Assembly (NCBI RefSeq): GCF_003007675.1 | Contig: NZ_PXNP01000076.1 | Coordinates: 62,001-126,000 of the forward strand | Reading direction: 5' to 3' | From: Marinobacter fuscus | Lineage (GTDB): Bacteria; Pseudomonadota; Gammaproteobacteria; Pseudomonadales; Oleiphilaceae | Length of the DNA: 64,000 bases | Shown: one piece after another, positions 1 through 10,705 of the stretch | Numbering within the stretch: position 1 is the stretch's first letter | How the letters are laid out: every line of letters begins with the position of its first letter | Notes under the pieces: generated by a model | Databases searched by the model: none | Seen by the model: only the letters and a program-made list of their open reading frames with translations | What the model was told of the DNA's origin: nothing | Position numbers and translations under genes: made by a program

Positions 1-613
1 CCAGCACAATCAGTGAACCAAAGGGCTCAACCGCCATCAGTTTCTGGGCAAAGTCGGAGGCAAAGATAGTGGCCGTCGCGCCGATGGCAGACACCATCAG
101 CAGCGGCCCCACCATAATCACACTCAGATAGTTACTGAAACGCTGGGCCATGGAACGCATTTCCGGCACCCGCCAGATCATGTTGAACGAGCGCTCGATT
201 TTCTGGACCAGGGAAATCACGGTATACACCAGCAGCGCCAGGCCCAGCGAACCCAGAACACCCACTTTTATGTTGTCCACAAAGCCCAGAATACGCTCAG
301 CCACCTCCACACCCTGAGGGCCCATGGGCTGGAAGAACTGGTACAGGAAGGGTTCCATGCGCTGATGCACACCCAGCGCCTTGAGCACGGAAAAGCTCAG
401 CGCCAGCAGCGGCACAATACTCAGCAGCGTGGTGTACACCAGGCTCATGGCGTGAAGCGTCAGGTTGCCGCTGATAATATCCCGCACCAGCGCGTAGGCG
501 GTCCGTCCGGTTTTGTACAGCCAGGTCCATGGCCAGTGTTGCGGTGGATTGGGGTTGGCGAGAATCCAGGTTTCCGCATTCTGAAGCCGTTCTTTGAATT
601 GGAATGAAGCCAC
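1..613 (-). CDS. YihY/BrkB-family inner membrane protein (3' end cut by window)
   Basis: This frame has no stop from position 613 down to the window edge and reads about 204 residues of a polytopic membrane protein. Hydrophobic segments include LVYTTLLSIVPLLALSFSVL, GVLGSLGLALLVYTVISLV and a third near the window edge. The order and the phrase VQKIERSFNMIWRV match the YihY/BrkB family (often labelled ribonuclease BN-like or virulence factor BrkB), whose biochemical role is unsettled. The start is taken as GTG at 613, preceded by an AGGA element about seven bases upstream, because no ATG lies between the upstream stop near 653 and this codon. The C-terminal part lies outside the window. Confidence 0.8.
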   Translation of the reverse strand, partial: MASFQFKERLQNAETWILANPNPPQHWPWTWLYKTGRTAYALVRDIISGNLTLHAMSLVYTTLLSIVPLLALSFSVLKALGVHQRMEPFLYQFFQPMGPQGVEVAERILGFVDNIKVGVLGSLGLALLVYTVISLVQKIERSFNMIWRVPEMRSMAQRFSNYLSVIMVGPLLMVSAIGATATIFASDFAQKLMAVEPFGSLIVL

Positions 614-712
614 ACAACGTCCTGTTTGCCAGTGTTTTGTACAGATTATCAGTCAGATACCAAATCACAACAAAGTATGGCGCATTGTGTGGCTTTTACT
701 AGCGGTTTCGGC

Positions 713-2449
713 TCAGTATCGGAATTGGCTGATATTCCCGCTCAAGACCTCGCTCAGGGTCGCCAGGGAATCGGTCATGCTTCCCGTATTGCGGGCATTG
801 TCGGAAATATCCTCAATTTGGCTTTTGAGATTGATCAGGTTTTCATCGATCTTACTGACGGCATCGCTCTGCTCCGATGCAGCCTGGGCCACCTGCTGGT
901 TAAGCAGGCGCATCTCTTCCGCCTTTTCGTCGATCAGCCCAAGGCTCTCGCTGCACTGCTGAATGCGCTGGACCGTTGCACGGCTCTCCTCCTGCCCGGC
1001 CTTTACCGCCTCCACGGCGTCACGAGCCTGGGCCTGAAGTGACGACACCAGGTCGTCAATCTGGCCGGTGGAATTGGCGGTCTGACTCGCCAGGCCCCGC
1101 ACTTCGTCAGCCACAATGGCAAATCCCCGCCCCATTTCGCCGGCCCGGGCCGCTTCGATCGCAGCATTCAGCGCCAGCAGGTTGGTTTTCTCGGAGATTC
1201 CCCGGATCACATCCACGACCTGGCCGATAGACTGGCTCTGGCGGGCCAGCCCGGCAATGGTTTCGGCCACGGCTTCCACTCGCGTGTCCAGCCGTGCCAT
1301 GGCAGCAACCGCTTCGCTCGCCGACTGGCCGCCACTGTGGGTCAGTCCACCCACCTCATCGGCAAGGCGAGCCGCATGATTGGCACTGGTACGAACTTCC
1401 TCTGCCGTGGCGGTGACTTCGTTGGCTGCCGTGGCCACCAGGCTGGTTTCCTCATGCTGACGCCCCACCTGGTCGGCTAGGCTCTGGCTGCTCTCCCGGC
1501 CACGGGCCGCCATATTTCCCAGTTCGCTGGTAGACGTGGCCACTTGACCAATCAAGCCACCGAATCGAGCCAGCATCTGGTCAAACGCGCGCGTAATCAC
1601 GCTCAGTTCATCGTTTTTGCGGTATTCCAGGCTGCCACGCAGGTCATTGTCGGCCTGTATTTCCTCAATGCGTTGTCCCAGCCTGCGAACCGGTTTTAGC
1701 AGGGAGCGCAGGAACAGCGTGCCCAGCAACAGGGCCGAGATGACAAGCACGCCAGCCATTGCCAGGCTGACGGTTCCGGCCTGATCGATTTCACGTCGGA
1801 TAGCGCCACCGCTCAGGGCGACCTGGTCACTGGCCTGCCTCACAGTCTCCACCGCGTCCAGCACACCCTCGGTGAGCACCGTCTCGCGTTGCTGGTACCC
1901 GCTTCGGATATCGTTAAGACGAGCGGTGAGACTGACCGCTTGCTCTCGCGCGGCCTCCGCCATCGAGCGCCCCATCAGCATCATGGATTTCTCAAAGAAC
2001 TCGAACATTTTCTCGCCAAGCGTGCGGTACTGCTCCACGGTTTCCGTCATTTCCGCGATCTTCGCCTGCAGGCTGCTATCGGCAGCAGCCATGGCGGTCA
2101 GCTCGCCCACCAACTGTTCAGAGGCAGCCTGGGCTTTCTCCAGAGACTCCATGTCCGCATTCAGGGCGGCGTGGAAATACCAGTACTGCATCGCTCCCAT
2201 ATGCTGCTGGGCGACGGTAACACGTTCCGACAGCTTGCCCAGCGCCCGTTGCTGGTCAATCAGGTCGGACTGCTCATCAATAGCGACTGTTTGGCCGGCA
2301 ATGCCGCGAGCCTGCCGGTCAACGCTGTCGCCAATGCCGGCGATCCGCTGATGAACCAGGGCCGACGACGCAACGGACAGTCCGATCAGGAGGGTAAATA
2401 ACAGGATTACCCGGGAACGGATGGTCAACTCAAATCGGGGGAATGCCAT
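713..2449 (-). CDS. Methyl-accepting chemotaxis protein
   Basis: A 578-residue transmembrane chemoreceptor. An N-terminal membrane helix (about residues 12-31) is followed by a mostly helical periplasmic domain of about 195 residues, a second helix (about 228-250), a HAMP linker and the cytoplasmic signalling hairpin. The hairpin tip is the conserved [19 protein letters not shown] region that binds CheA and CheW. It ends in SQFRY, so the NWETF-type tether for CheR/CheB is absent. The start lies 11 bp after the stop of a MalE-like binding protein, so the two are probably co-transcribed. The likely partnership is a binding protein presenting ligand to the receptor. Ligand identity is inference. 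Confidence 0.93.
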   Translation of the reverse strand: MAFPRFELTIRSRVILLFTLLIGLSVASSALVHQRIAGIGDSVDRQARGIAGQTVAIDEQSDLIDQQRALGKLSERVTVAQQHMGAMQYWYFHAALNADMESLEKAQAASEQLVGELTAMAAADSSLQAKIAEMTETVEQYRTLGEKMFEFFEKSMMLMGRSMAEAAREQAVSLTARLNDIRSGYQQRETVLTEGVLDAVETVRQASDQVALSGGAIRREIDQAGTVSLAMAGVLVISALLLGTLFLRSLLKPVRRLGQRIEEIQADNDLRGSLEYRKNDELSVITRAFDQMLARFGGLIGQVATSTSELGNMAARGRESSQSLADQVGRQHEETSLVATAANEVTATAEEVRTSANHAARLADEVGGLTHSGGQSASEAVAAMARLDTRVEAVAETIAGLARQSQSIGQVVDVIRGISEKTNLLALNAAIEAARAGEMGRGFAIVADEVRGLASQTANSTGQIDDLVSSLQAQARDAVEAVKAGQEESRATVQRIQQCSESLGLIDEKAEEMRLLNQQVAQAASEQSDAVSKIDENLINLKSQIEDISDNARNTGSMTDSLATLSEVLSGNISQFRY

Positions 2450-2460
2450 AGCAAGCTCAC

Positions 2461-3678
2461 TCAGTTCGTCACGTAATGCCGGCGTGTCCAGCCCCGCATG
2501 TCGTCCAGGCGCTGCAACCGGGTAGCAGCATTGGTCAGCGTGGGCCGAATTGGCGCGTCTTCCGTCAGCATGCTGGTAAAGCGATGGGTCATCAGATCCC
2601 AGAACCGTTTCATTTCGGGGATGTTAGGCATGATCTCTCCCTTACGCGCGGAGCGGAAGGTGTGATCTATGAACGGGTCTGCACTCAGGCTTTCTACAAC
2701 ATCAAGATGGGCCACGGCGCCCAGGGGTTTATCGCTGTTGACCGCATGGAGTCCGTCTTCTGTCAGCAGGTAGTCTTCCAGAAACTGGCGGGCGATCTCC
2801 TTGTTGGTGGATACCGCGCTGATACCAGCCGCCAACACACCCACAAACGGCCGCCCCGGTGAACCGTCTACCGTAGGGACATCAGCGATACCTACCCTGA
2901 TACCCGTATCCCGCAACTCACTCCAGGCCCAGGGACCGTTTATAATCATCGCCACCTCGCCTGCCTTGAACCCATTCATCATGGAACCATAATCCTCGCC
3001 CTGATTCAGCACCCCTTGCTCAAGCAACATGCGGATTCCGGCCACGGCTTCGATCGCGCCATCGGTCGCTACGCCCACATCACTCAGGTCGTAAACAAAG
3101 TCCCTGGTGCCAAAACTGTAGCCACCAGAACCGGCAAAGATTGGCCAGGAGAAGTACACATTCAGATAATCCCAGGCAATGGCACGGCCCCCCCGGGCAC
3201 GCAGCTCACGATCCAGCTCAGCAACCTCCGCCAGCGTGTTCGGTGGTGTACTGACCAGATCCTTGTTGTACAACAAGCTGACCACCTCCATGGCAATGGG
3301 ATAGCCATAGACCCGTTCGCCAACAGAGACCGACTGCCAGGCGAACGGCGCAATAACCTCTCGCACATGGGGAGAGGGAACGACGGGCTCCAAATGACCT
3401 TCGTTGATCCAGCTACCAAAACGGTCATGGGGCCAGATAATGATGTCCGGGGCCCGTGCCGTGAACCCATAGTGATCGTAGAGAGTGGTCAGATCTTCGG
3501 GAGTCTCTACAGTGACAGGAATGCCAGTTTCCTGCTCAAACCGTCTACCCACCTCCGCAAGGCCATTAAAGCCCTTGTCGGCATTTATCCAGATGAGCAA
3601 CTCGCCACGTTCAAAGGCAGAAGCCAGAGGTGAAAACACACTGAAAGACAGCAGAACAGCCAGAATGGTTCGGATCAT
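2461..3678 (-). CDS. MalE-like extracellular solute-binding protein (family 1)
   Basis: A 405-residue periplasmic binding protein. Residues 1-21 form a signal peptide ([10 protein letters not shown], cleavage after LASA). The mature N-terminus ([18 protein letters not shown], then [12 protein letters not shown]) closely follows Escherichia coli maltose-binding protein. The ATG at 3678 is chosen because it begins the signal peptide and has AAAGGG upstream; the longer frame adds 16 charged residues. No MalFGK-type permease or ATPase lies next to it. The downstream neighbour is a chemoreceptor, so a sensory role in maltodextrin or other sugar taxis is as likely as transport. Confidence 0.88.
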   Translation of the reverse strand: MIRTILAVLLSFSVFSPLASAFERGELLIWINADKGFNGLAEVGRRFEQETGIPVTVETPEDLTTLYDHYGFTARAPDIIIWPHDRFGSWINEGHLEPVVPSPHVREVIAPFAWQSVSVGERVYGYPIAMEVVSLLYNKDLVSTPPNTLAEVAELDRELRARGGRAIAWDYLNVYFSWPIFAGSGGYSFGTRDFVYDLSDVGVATDGAIEAVAGIRMLLEQGVLNQGEDYGSMMNGFKAGEVAMIINGPWAWSELRDTGIRVGIADVPTVDGSPGRPFVGVLAAGISAVSTNKEIARQFLEDYLLTEDGLHAVNSDKPLGAVAHLDVVESLSADPFIDHTFRSARKGEIMPNIPEMKRFWDLMTHRFTSMLTEDAPIRPTLTNAATRLQRLDDMRGWTRRHYVTN

Positions 3679-3817
3679 TGCATGTTGCCCTTTTCTTGTT
3701 ATTCGGCGTTCCGAACATGTAAGCAAAGAGCGTCAATGATCACGTCATACCACGGCCAACTTTTCGGGGCGTAGGCCAGGGGCGTATCGCTATCCCCCTG
3801 GCGAAGTCGAGCAATTC

Positions 3818-4753
3818 TCAGGCACCCGATGCCAGATTCCGCGCCGTAATCTCAACAATCCGTTGTCTGGCCTCGCGGCTGGCCCAGGCCGAGTGCGGGG
3901 TGAGAATCAGGTTGGGAATAGCGTCTGCCAGCAGAGGGTTGCCATTGCGGGGAGGCTCTTCGGTCAGCACATCAAAGCCCGCGCCGGCAATATCACCATT
4001 CCGCAAGGCATCAGCCAACGCCGATTCATCGACCAAGCCACCCCGGCTGGTGTTGATCAGCAGTGCCGAAGACTTCATTAAACCCAGTTCCCGGGCACCA
4101 ATCATGTTGCGGGTTTCTTCTTTCAGCAGGCAGTGCAGTGATAGCACATCAGCCTGCATCAACAGGTCATCCAGCGGAACTCGAGGATAGCCGTCCACTT
4201 CTCCGGGCTCTTGGCCGGGCCGGCAGCCAAGCACGATGTTCATGCCAAACGCTTTGGCCCGTTCCGCGACACCCTGGCCCAGATCGCCGTAGCCGACAAT
4301 GCCCAGCGTTTTGCCTTCCAGCTCCATAATCGGGTAGTCCATCAGGCAGAACATATCGCTTTTGGCCCACTGGCCATTGCGGGCATCCCGGTTGTAATCC
4401 AGCAGCCGGGTGGCCAGTGTCAGGATGAGTGCCATGGTGTGCTGGGCAACGGTGGAACGGCCATAATTGGTGACGTTCATTACCTTGATGTCGTGGGCCT
4501 TGGCCGCCTCCAGATCGATGTTATTGAGGCCAGTTGCCACCACCGCGATGGTTTTCAGTTCCGGGCAGGCTTCAAAATGTTCGCGGTTCAGCACCACCTT
4601 GTTCACCAGCACCGTATCAAAGCCCCGAATCCGTTGAATCACCTGATCCGGCTTGGTGCGCGGGTGGCAGGTCAGTCCGCCGGTGATGTTTTCAATGGGG
4701 CTCAGATCCACATCCTCACCCAGTGTTGCAGCATCCAGAAAAACGGCTTTCAT
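3818..4753 (-). CDS. D-2-hydroxyacid dehydrogenase (glycerate dehydrogenase-like)
   Basis: A 311-residue NAD(P)-dependent dehydrogenase of the D-isomer 2-hydroxyacid family. The Rossmann nucleotide motif is GYGDLGQGVAERA. The catalytic Arg lies in NTSRGGLVDE, the Glu in FDVLTEEPP and the His in LTPHSAWAS. The overall pattern is closest to HprA/hydroxypyruvate reductase, which interconverts glycerate and hydroxypyruvate, but substrate cannot be settled from sequence. The start at 4753 has a clear AGGAG eight bases upstream; the longer frame adds nine residues. It is divergent from the tpm gene. Confidence 0.88.
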   Translation of the reverse strand: MKAVFLDAATLGEDVDLSPIENITGGLTCHPRTKPDQVIQRIRGFDTVLVNKVVLNREHFEACPELKTIAVVATGLNNIDLEAAKAHDIKVMNVTNYGRSTVAQHTMALILTLATRLLDYNRDARNGQWAKSDMFCLMDYPIMELEGKTLGIVGYGDLGQGVAERAKAFGMNIVLGCRPGQEPGEVDGYPRVPLDDLLMQADVLSLHCLLKEETRNMIGARELGLMKSSALLINTSRGGLVDESALADALRNGDIAGAGFDVLTEEPPRNGNPLLADAIPNLILTPHSAWASREARQRIVEITARNLASGA

Positions 4754-4827
4754 ACTTTTCTCCTGACTCATCGACCCCACAGATTAAGGTAGACTGAAGA
4801 AAACGATCAATCTCCGGGAGGCTACCC

Positions 4828-5487
4828 ATGGAACACGAATTCTGGCACGAACGCTGGGCAAAAGACCAAATCGGCTTTCACGAGGGCTCGGTGAACCAAT
4901 ATCTGCACGATCACTGGCCGGAACTGGCTGGCCAGGGCACCGACGCTGTGTTTGTGCCCCTGTGTGGCAAAGCCCAGGATATGTGGTGGCTGCACGACCG
5001 GGGCCATCCGGTCATTGGCGTGGAATTGAGCAGCATTGCCTGCAAAGACTTTTTCGAAGAAGCACAGGAAAAAGCCCAGGTGCAGCCGGGCGAACCTTTC
5101 ACGGTATTCCGCCACCATGAACTGCAACTCTGGTGCGGTGACTTTTTCCAGCTTGCACCGGACGACCTGAAGCACACCCGGCTGGTGTATGACCGAGCGG
5201 CGCTGATTGCCCTGCCCCCGGCCATGCGCAAGGGTTACGTGGATCACCTGACTGCAGTCATCCCCGATGACACACGCATCCTACTGATTACCCTCGACTA
5301 CGACAGTACAGAAATGCAGGGCCCGCCGTTTAACGTGAGCGATCAGGAAGTGTTTGAGCTTTACGGCGAAGATTACGACATCAACCACGTGGTCAAACGA
5401 GACATGGCCCGTGACAACCCCTTCGCCAAACGCAAAGGCCTGCGCAACGGCGCATCAGAGAGTGTCTTCATTCTACGGAAAAAATAA
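4828..5487 (+). CDS. tpm: Thiopurine S-methyltransferase
   Basis: A 219-residue SAM-dependent methyltransferase of the TPMT family. Family hallmarks are FWHERWAKDQIGFHEG at the N-terminus and VPLCGKAQDMWWLHDRGH followed by GVELS, the SAM-binding region. Bacterial members methylate thiopurines and are linked in some species to selenite and tellurite detoxification; which applies here is unknown. GGGAGG lies just upstream of the ATG. A GC-rich inverted repeat follows the stop (about 5492-5519) but has no T-run. The next 250 bp up to prkA hold no gene. Confidence 0.93.
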   Translation: MEHEFWHERWAKDQIGFHEGSVNQYLHDHWPELAGQGTDAVFVPLCGKAQDMWWLHDRGHPVIGVELSSIACKDFFEEAQEKAQVQPGEPFTVFRHHELQLWCGDFFQLAPDDLKHTRLVYDRAALIALPPAMRKGYVDHLTAVIPDDTRILLITLDYDSTEMQGPPFNVSDQEVFELYGEDYDINHVVKRDMARDNPFAKRKGLRNGASESVFILRKK

Positions 5488-5741
5488 TCTCTCCGGCGGG
5501 GCCCGCCAGGCTCCGCCGCCTAACACAATTTAATGAACCTAAATCGCCCGCCGACTGTCCAAGCCTTAGAGTCTGAACTAAGCTCAAAATTAAGCAGGCC
5601 GGATGCAACCGGTTAACGTATACCTGCTCAGAAACATCCCAATTTAACCAGCAACCAGATACACCGCCGGGAAAGGCGGCGAGAGATCAACGGGGAACGT
5701 GTGTGATTTTATAACAGGTAAGAGTCAGCGAGGGGCTATCT

Positions 5742-7664
5742 ATGAGCATTCTGCAGCACTTCAAGAACCGGTATGACCAGTTTCAGGAAGAGGAGTATTC
5801 TCTTGAAGAATACCTGGAGATCTGCAAACAAGACCCAACAGCGTACGCCACCGCCGCCGAGCGCATGCTGATTGCTATCGGCGAACCCGAACTGATCGAC
5901 ACCTCCCGTGACCCCCGCCTGTCACGCATCTTTTCCAATAAGGTCATCAAACGTTACCCGGAATTCGACGAGTTCTACGGCATGGAAGACGCCGTGGAAA
6001 ACATCGTGTCTTTCTTCCGCCATGCGGCTCAGGGCCTGGAAGAAAAGAAACAGATTCTCTATTTGCTTGGCCCGGTCGGCGGTGGTAAATCCTCACTCGC
6101 TGAAAAGCTCAAGGCGCTGATGCAGAAGGTGCCCTTTTACGCCATCAAGGGTTCACCGGTGAATGAAAGCCCGCTGGGGCTGTTCGATCCGGCCGAAGAC
6201 GCGCCGATTCTGGAAGAAGAATACGGCATTCCCAACCGCTACCTGAAAAACATCATGTCGCCCTGGGCGGTCAAGCGTTTGCACGAATTCGGCGGCGATA
6301 TCAGCCAGTTCCGGGTAGTAAAACGCTACCCCTCGGTGCTGGATCAGATCGGTGTGTCGAAAACCGAACCCGGCGACGACAACAACCAGGACATCTCCGC
6401 CCTGGTGGGCAAGGTGAACATCCGGATGCTGGAGGACTTCTCCCAGGACGACCCGGACGCCTACAGCTTCAGTGGTGGCCTGTGTAAAGCCAACCAGGGC
6501 CTGCTGGAATTCGTCGAGATGTTCAAGGCGCCGATCAAGGTTCTGCACCCCTTGCTAACCGCCACCCAGGAAGGCAACTACAACACTACCGAAGGCATGG
6601 GCTCAGTGCCCTTCGACGGGGTGATTCTTGCCCACTCCAACGAGTCGGAGTGGCAGACCTTCCGCAACAACAAGCACAACGAAGCCTTCCTTGACCGGGT
6701 CTACATCGTCAAGGTGCCCTACTGCGTGCGGATCACCGAAGAAATCGAAATCTACCGCAAGCTGCTCAAGAACAGCTCCCTGACCGGCGCCCCCTGCGCG
6801 CCGGACACCCTGGATATGCTGGCCCAGTTCTCGGTGCTGTCGCGCATCAAGGAACCGGAGAACTCCAGCATCTTCTCGAAAATGAAGGTCTATGACGGCC
6901 AGAACATCAAGGACACCGACCCCAAGGCCAAATCCATCCAGGAATACCGGGATGCCGCCGGGGTGATGGAGGGCATGGACGGCCTGTCGACCCGTTTCGC
7001 GTTCAAGATTTTGTCCAAGGTGTTCAACTTCGACACCACCGAAATCGCCGCCAACCCGGTGCATCTGCTGTATGTGCTGGAAAAGCAGATTGAGCAGGAA
7101 CAGTTCCAGACCGAAATCCAGGAGCGCTACCTGCGGTTCATCAAGGAATACCTGGCCCCGCACTATGTGCAGTTCATTGGCAAGGAAATTCAGACCGCCT
7201 ATCTGGAGAGCTACAGCGAATACGGCCAGAACCTGTTCGATCGCTACGTAACCTATGCCGACTTCTGGATTCAGGATCAGGAATACCGGGATCCGGAAAC
7301 CGGTGAGATCCTTGACCGTTCGTCCATCAACGACGAGCTGGAGAAGATCGAGAAACCTGCGGGCATCTCCAACCCGAAAGACTTCCGCAACGAGGTGGTC
7401 AACTTCGTGTTGCGGGCCCGGGCCAACAACGGAGGCAAGAATCCCTCCTGGCTCAGCTATGAAAAGCTGCGCAGTGTCATCGAGAAGAAGATGTTCTCGA
7501 ACACCGAAGATCTGCTGCCGGTGATTTCCTTCAACCCGAAAGCCAGCCAGGAAGATCAGAAGAAGCACAAGCAATTTGTGGAACGCATGGTTGACCGTGG
7601 GTACACCGAGAAACAGGTGCGCTTGCTTGCCGAATGGTATCTGCGCGTCCGGAAGTCCCACTAA
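5742..7664 (+). CDS. prkA: PrkA-family serine protein kinase (YeaG)
   Basis: A 640-residue protein kinase with an AAA+ N-terminal domain. Walker A is GPVGGGKS at residues 110-117, and the C-terminal third is the PrkA kinase domain. YeaG in enterobacteria acts with YeaH in sustained nitrogen starvation and stress, and PrkA in Bacillus acts in sporulation-related signalling. It is the first gene of a three-gene operon with yeaH and spoVR, an arrangement conserved across gammaproteobacteria. The 5' flank of 254 bp carries no gene, and I could not assign its promoter. Confidence 0.96.
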   Translation: MSILQHFKNRYDQFQEEEYSLEEYLEICKQDPTAYATAAERMLIAIGEPELIDTSRDPRLSRIFSNKVIKRYPEFDEFYGMEDAVENIVSFFRHAAQGLEEKKQILYLLGPVGGGKSSLAEKLKALMQKVPFYAIKGSPVNESPLGLFDPAEDAPILEEEYGIPNRYLKNIMSPWAVKRLHEFGGDISQFRVVKRYPSVLDQIGVSKTEPGDDNNQDISALVGKVNIRMLEDFSQDDPDAYSFSGGLCKANQGLLEFVEMFKAPIKVLHPLLTATQEGNYNTTEGMGSVPFDGVILAHSNESEWQTFRNNKHNEAFLDRVYIVKVPYCVRITEEIEIYRKLLKNSSLTGAPCAPDTLDMLAQFSVLSRIKEPENSSIFSKMKVYDGQNIKDTDPKAKSIQEYRDAAGVMEGMDGLSTRFAFKILSKVFNFDTTEIAANPVHLLYVLEKQIEQEQFQTEIQERYLRFIKEYLAPHYVQFIGKEIQTAYLESYSEYGQNLFDRYVTYADFWIQDQEYRDPETGEILDRSSINDELEKIEKPAGISNPKDFRNEVVNFVLRARANNGGKNPSWLSYEKLRSVIEKKMFSNTEDLLPVISFNPKASQEDQKKHKQFVERMVDRGYTEKQVRLLAEWYLRVRKSH

Positions 7665-7684
7665 CGGCCAGCAGGAGCAGTTCT

Positions 7685-8980
7685 ATGGGTATGACCCACA
7701 TTGTTGACCGGCGCCTGAACGGCAAGAACAAGAGCGCAGTGAACCGGGAACGGTTCCTGCGCCGGTACCGGCACCACATCAAGAAAGCGGTGTCGGATGC
7801 CGTACAGAAGCGTTCCATTACCGATATCGAGCGGGGCGAGAAAGTCAGCATTCCGACCCGCGACATTGAAGAACCTGTTTTCCACCATGGCCAGGGCGGC
7901 CGGCAGGAAGTGGTGCATCCCGGCAATCAGGAATGGGTGGCCGGAGACACCATCCCCAAACCCGAGGGCGGAGGCGGGCAAGGCCAGGGCCAGGGCAAAG
8001 CCAGCCCCGACGGCGAAGGCATGGACGAATTCGCTTTCCAAATCACCCAGGAAGAATTTCTGGATTTCCTGTTTGACGATCTGGAATTGCCCAACCTGGC
8101 CCGCAAAAAGCTCAAGGACACCGAAGCGTTCAGTTACGTGCGCTCCGGCTTCACCACCCAAGGCGTGCCCGCCAAGTTAGATGTGGTGCGTTCGTTAAGG
8201 GGGGCCCATGCCCGACGCCTGGGCCTGGGCGGCGCCCGCAAGAAGAAAATCCGGGATCTGGAAGCCCAGCTGGCCGCGCTGAAATCGGCACCGGAGGAAC
8301 TGGATCTGGCCTTCAGCCACGCTGACCAGATCAGGGTACTTGAGGAGGAGATCGCCCGCCTGAAAGCCAACGTGCGGCGCATTCCGTTTATTGATGAAAT
8401 CGACCTGCGCTACCGGCAGCACCTGAAGCAGCCCAAACCGGCCACCAGTGCGGTGATGTTCTGCCTGATGGACGTATCCGGCTCAATGACCCAGATGCAC
8501 AAGGACATCGCCAAGCGCTTCTTTATCCTGCTGTACCTGTTCCTGAAGAAGAACTACAAGAAAATCGACGTGGTGTTTATCCGGCACCACACCAGCGCCA
8601 AGGAAGTCGATGAAGAAGAGTTCTTCTACAGCCGGGAAACCGGGGGCACCATCGTGTCCAGCGCCCTGAAACTGATGAACAAGATCATCCAGTCCCGTTA
8701 CTCACCGGCAGAATGGAACATCTACGCCGCCCAGGCGTCGGACGGGGACAACTGGAATGACGATTCACCCATCTGCAGCAAATTGTTGTCTGAGCGCATA
8801 TTGCCCCAGGTGCAATACTACTCCTACATCGAGATCACACCTCAGGATCACCAGATGCTGTGGTACGAATACGAAAAAATTATGGAGCAGTATCCCCAGA
8901 GTTTCGCCATGCAACAGATCGCCGACCCCAGGGATATTTATCCGGTTTTCCGCCAGTTGTTTGAGAGGAAAGCGGCATGA
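7685..8980 (+). CDS. yeaH: YeaH/YhbH family protein (DUF444, VWA-like)
   Basis: A 431-residue member of the DUF444 family, partner of PrkA/YeaG. A basic N-terminus is followed by a Gly/Gln-rich linker ([10 protein letters not shown] near residues 97-106), a coiled-coil stretch, and a C-terminal von Willebrand A-like domain with an apparent MIDAS motif (DVSGSM). The ATG at 7685 is preceded by GGAGCAG; a second ATG lies two codons later, and the longer frame overlaps prkA. The stop overlaps the next start (ATGA), indicating translational coupling with spoVR. Confidence 0.94.
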   Translation: MGMTHIVDRRLNGKNKSAVNRERFLRRYRHHIKKAVSDAVQKRSITDIERGEKVSIPTRDIEEPVFHHGQGGRQEVVHPGNQEWVAGDTIPKPEGGGGQGQGQGKASPDGEGMDEFAFQITQEEFLDFLFDDLELPNLARKKLKDTEAFSYVRSGFTTQGVPAKLDVVRSLRGAHARRLGLGGARKKKIRDLEAQLAALKSAPEELDLAFSHADQIRVLEEEIARLKANVRRIPFIDEIDLRYRQHLKQPKPATSAVMFCLMDVSGSMTQMHKDIAKRFFILLYLFLKKNYKKIDVVFIRHHTSAKEVDEEEFFYSRETGGTIVSSALKLMNKIIQSRYSPAEWNIYAAQASDGDNWNDDSPICSKLLSERILPQVQYYSYIEITPQDHQMLWYEYEKIMEQYPQSFAMQQIADPRDIYPVFRQLFERKAA

Positions 8981-10536
8981 GCAGCCTGATTGATCGCCCA
9001 AACGCACCGGAGAGCGAACAGCCCAGGGCAGGATCGCCCATTTCCACCAGCTCGGAGTGGACTTTCGATCTGATTCGCCAATACGACGAGGAAATCGCCA
9101 AGTGTGCAGCCGAGTTTGGCCTGGACACCTACCCCAACCAAGTGGAGGTGATCACCGCCGAACAGATGATGGACGCCTACAGTTCAGTGGGCATGCCAGT
9201 GGGCTACCATCACTGGTCGTTCGGCAAGCAGTTCCTGCAAACTGCCAAGGGCTATCAGCGCGGGCAGATGGGCCTGGCCTATGAAATCGTCATCAACTCC
9301 AACCCCTGTATCGCCTACCTGATGGAGGAAAACACGCTGCCGATGCAGGCGCTGGTGATTGCCCATGCCAGCTATGGCCACAACTCCTTCTTCAAGGGCA
9401 ACTACCTGTTCCGCACCTGGACCGACGCCAGTGCCATCATTGATTACCTGGTCTTTGCCCGGCATTACGTGTCTGAATGCGAGGAGCGTTACGGCGTGGA
9501 TGCCGTAGAGGAAATTCTGGATTCCTGCCACGCGTTGATGAACTACGGTGTCGACCGGTACAAACGCCCCTCCCCGATCTCAGCCGCCGAAGAGCGTCGC
9601 CGCCAGAAAGAGCGGGAGGAATATGAGCAGCGGCGCATTAACGATTTGTGGCGCACCATTCCCAAAGCCAACGAAGATGACGACCCGGTGCGGCGCAAGA
9701 CCCGTTTTCCCGCAGAACCACAGGAAAACCTGCTGTATTTCATCGAAAAGAACGCTCCATTGCTGGAAACCTGGCAGCGGGAACTGATCCGGATTGTACG
9801 CAAACTGGCCCAGTACTTTTACCCCCAGCGCCAGACCCAGGTGATGAACGAGGGCTGGGCCACCTTCTGGCACTACACCCTGCTGCACCGGATGTATGAC
9901 AAGGGCCTGGTGAACGACGGCTTCATGCTGGAATTCCTGCAAAGCCACTCGGCGGTGGTGTATCAGCCACCGTTCAACAGCCCCTGGTATTCGGGCATCA
10001 ACCCCTACACGCTGGGCTTTTCGATCTTCACTGATCTGCGCCGGCTTAGCGAAAACCCCACCGATGAAGACCGGGAGTGGTTCCCCGATATGGCGGGCAA
10101 AGACTGGCTCGAAAACCTCCACTTCGCCATGCGCAACTTCAAGGATGAGAGTTTCATCCAGCAGTTCCTGTCGCCCAAGGTGATGCGGGATTTGCGGCTG
10201 TTTGCCATTGAAAACGACGACCAGGAAGATCATTACAAAGTCACCGCTATTCACGATGAACCGGGCTACCGCACCCTCCGGGAAAAACTGGCCCGCCAGT
10301 ACAACCTGAGTTATCGCGAGCCTAATATTCAAATCTACAGCGTGGATGTTCGGGGAGACCGCTCTCTGACCTTGCGCCACATTCCGGTAGACCGCGTGCC
10401 TCTGGGCAAGGAAACCGACGAAGTGCTTCGCCACGCACATCGGCTCTGGGGCTTTGATGTGCATCTGGAGAGTGTGGATGAAGGTGTTGTGGTGGCGGAG
10501 CATCATTGCCCGCAAGGAACAGACGACGAGCATTAA
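8977..10536 (+). CDS. spoVR: SpoVR family protein (YcgB)
   Basis: A 519-residue SpoVR/YcgB protein. The family is defined by sequence, and its biochemical function is not known. In Bacillus SpoVR is needed for spore cortex formation; in gammaproteobacteria it travels with prkA and yeaH and is tied to stationary-phase stress. Conserved features include the [10 protein letters not shown] segment near residue 75 and [14 protein letters not shown] in the centre. It overlaps yeaH by 4 bp and is the last gene of the operon. Confidence 0.94.
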   Translation: MSSLIDRPNAPESEQPRAGSPISTSSEWTFDLIRQYDEEIAKCAAEFGLDTYPNQVEVITAEQMMDAYSSVGMPVGYHHWSFGKQFLQTAKGYQRGQMGLAYEIVINSNPCIAYLMEENTLPMQALVIAHASYGHNSFFKGNYLFRTWTDASAIIDYLVFARHYVSECEERYGVDAVEEILDSCHALMNYGVDRYKRPSPISAAEERRRQKEREEYEQRRINDLWRTIPKANEDDDPVRRKTRFPAEPQENLLYFIEKNAPLLETWQRELIRIVRKLAQYFYPQRQTQVMNEGWATFWHYTLLHRMYDKGLVNDGFMLEFLQSHSAVVYQPPFNSPWYSGINPYTLGFSIFTDLRRLSENPTDEDREWFPDMAGKDWLENLHFAMRNFKDESFIQQFLSPKVMRDLRLFAIENDDQEDHYKVTAIHDEPGYRTLREKLARQYNLSYREPNIQIYSVDVRGDRSLTLRHIPVDRVPLGKETDEVLRHAHRLWGFDVHLESVDEGVVVAEHHCPQGTDDEH

Positions 10537-10705
10537 TCCTTACATACCGTTACAGCCCGGCCAACACCAGATCGAAACGGCGAATCTGTGCCGAATGTCA
10601 AATTCGCACTTTTGTTTGATCGTTCGCCGTGCCGGTTCGCCGTATACTTGCAGCTAACAATCAATGAATAAATAAATAACGAAAACTGGCGGAGAACGAT
10701 AAGGA

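Noticed and set aside
5488..5525. A Rho-independent terminator after tpm
   Set aside because: The GC-rich inverted repeat is present but no T-run follows on the transcribed strand.
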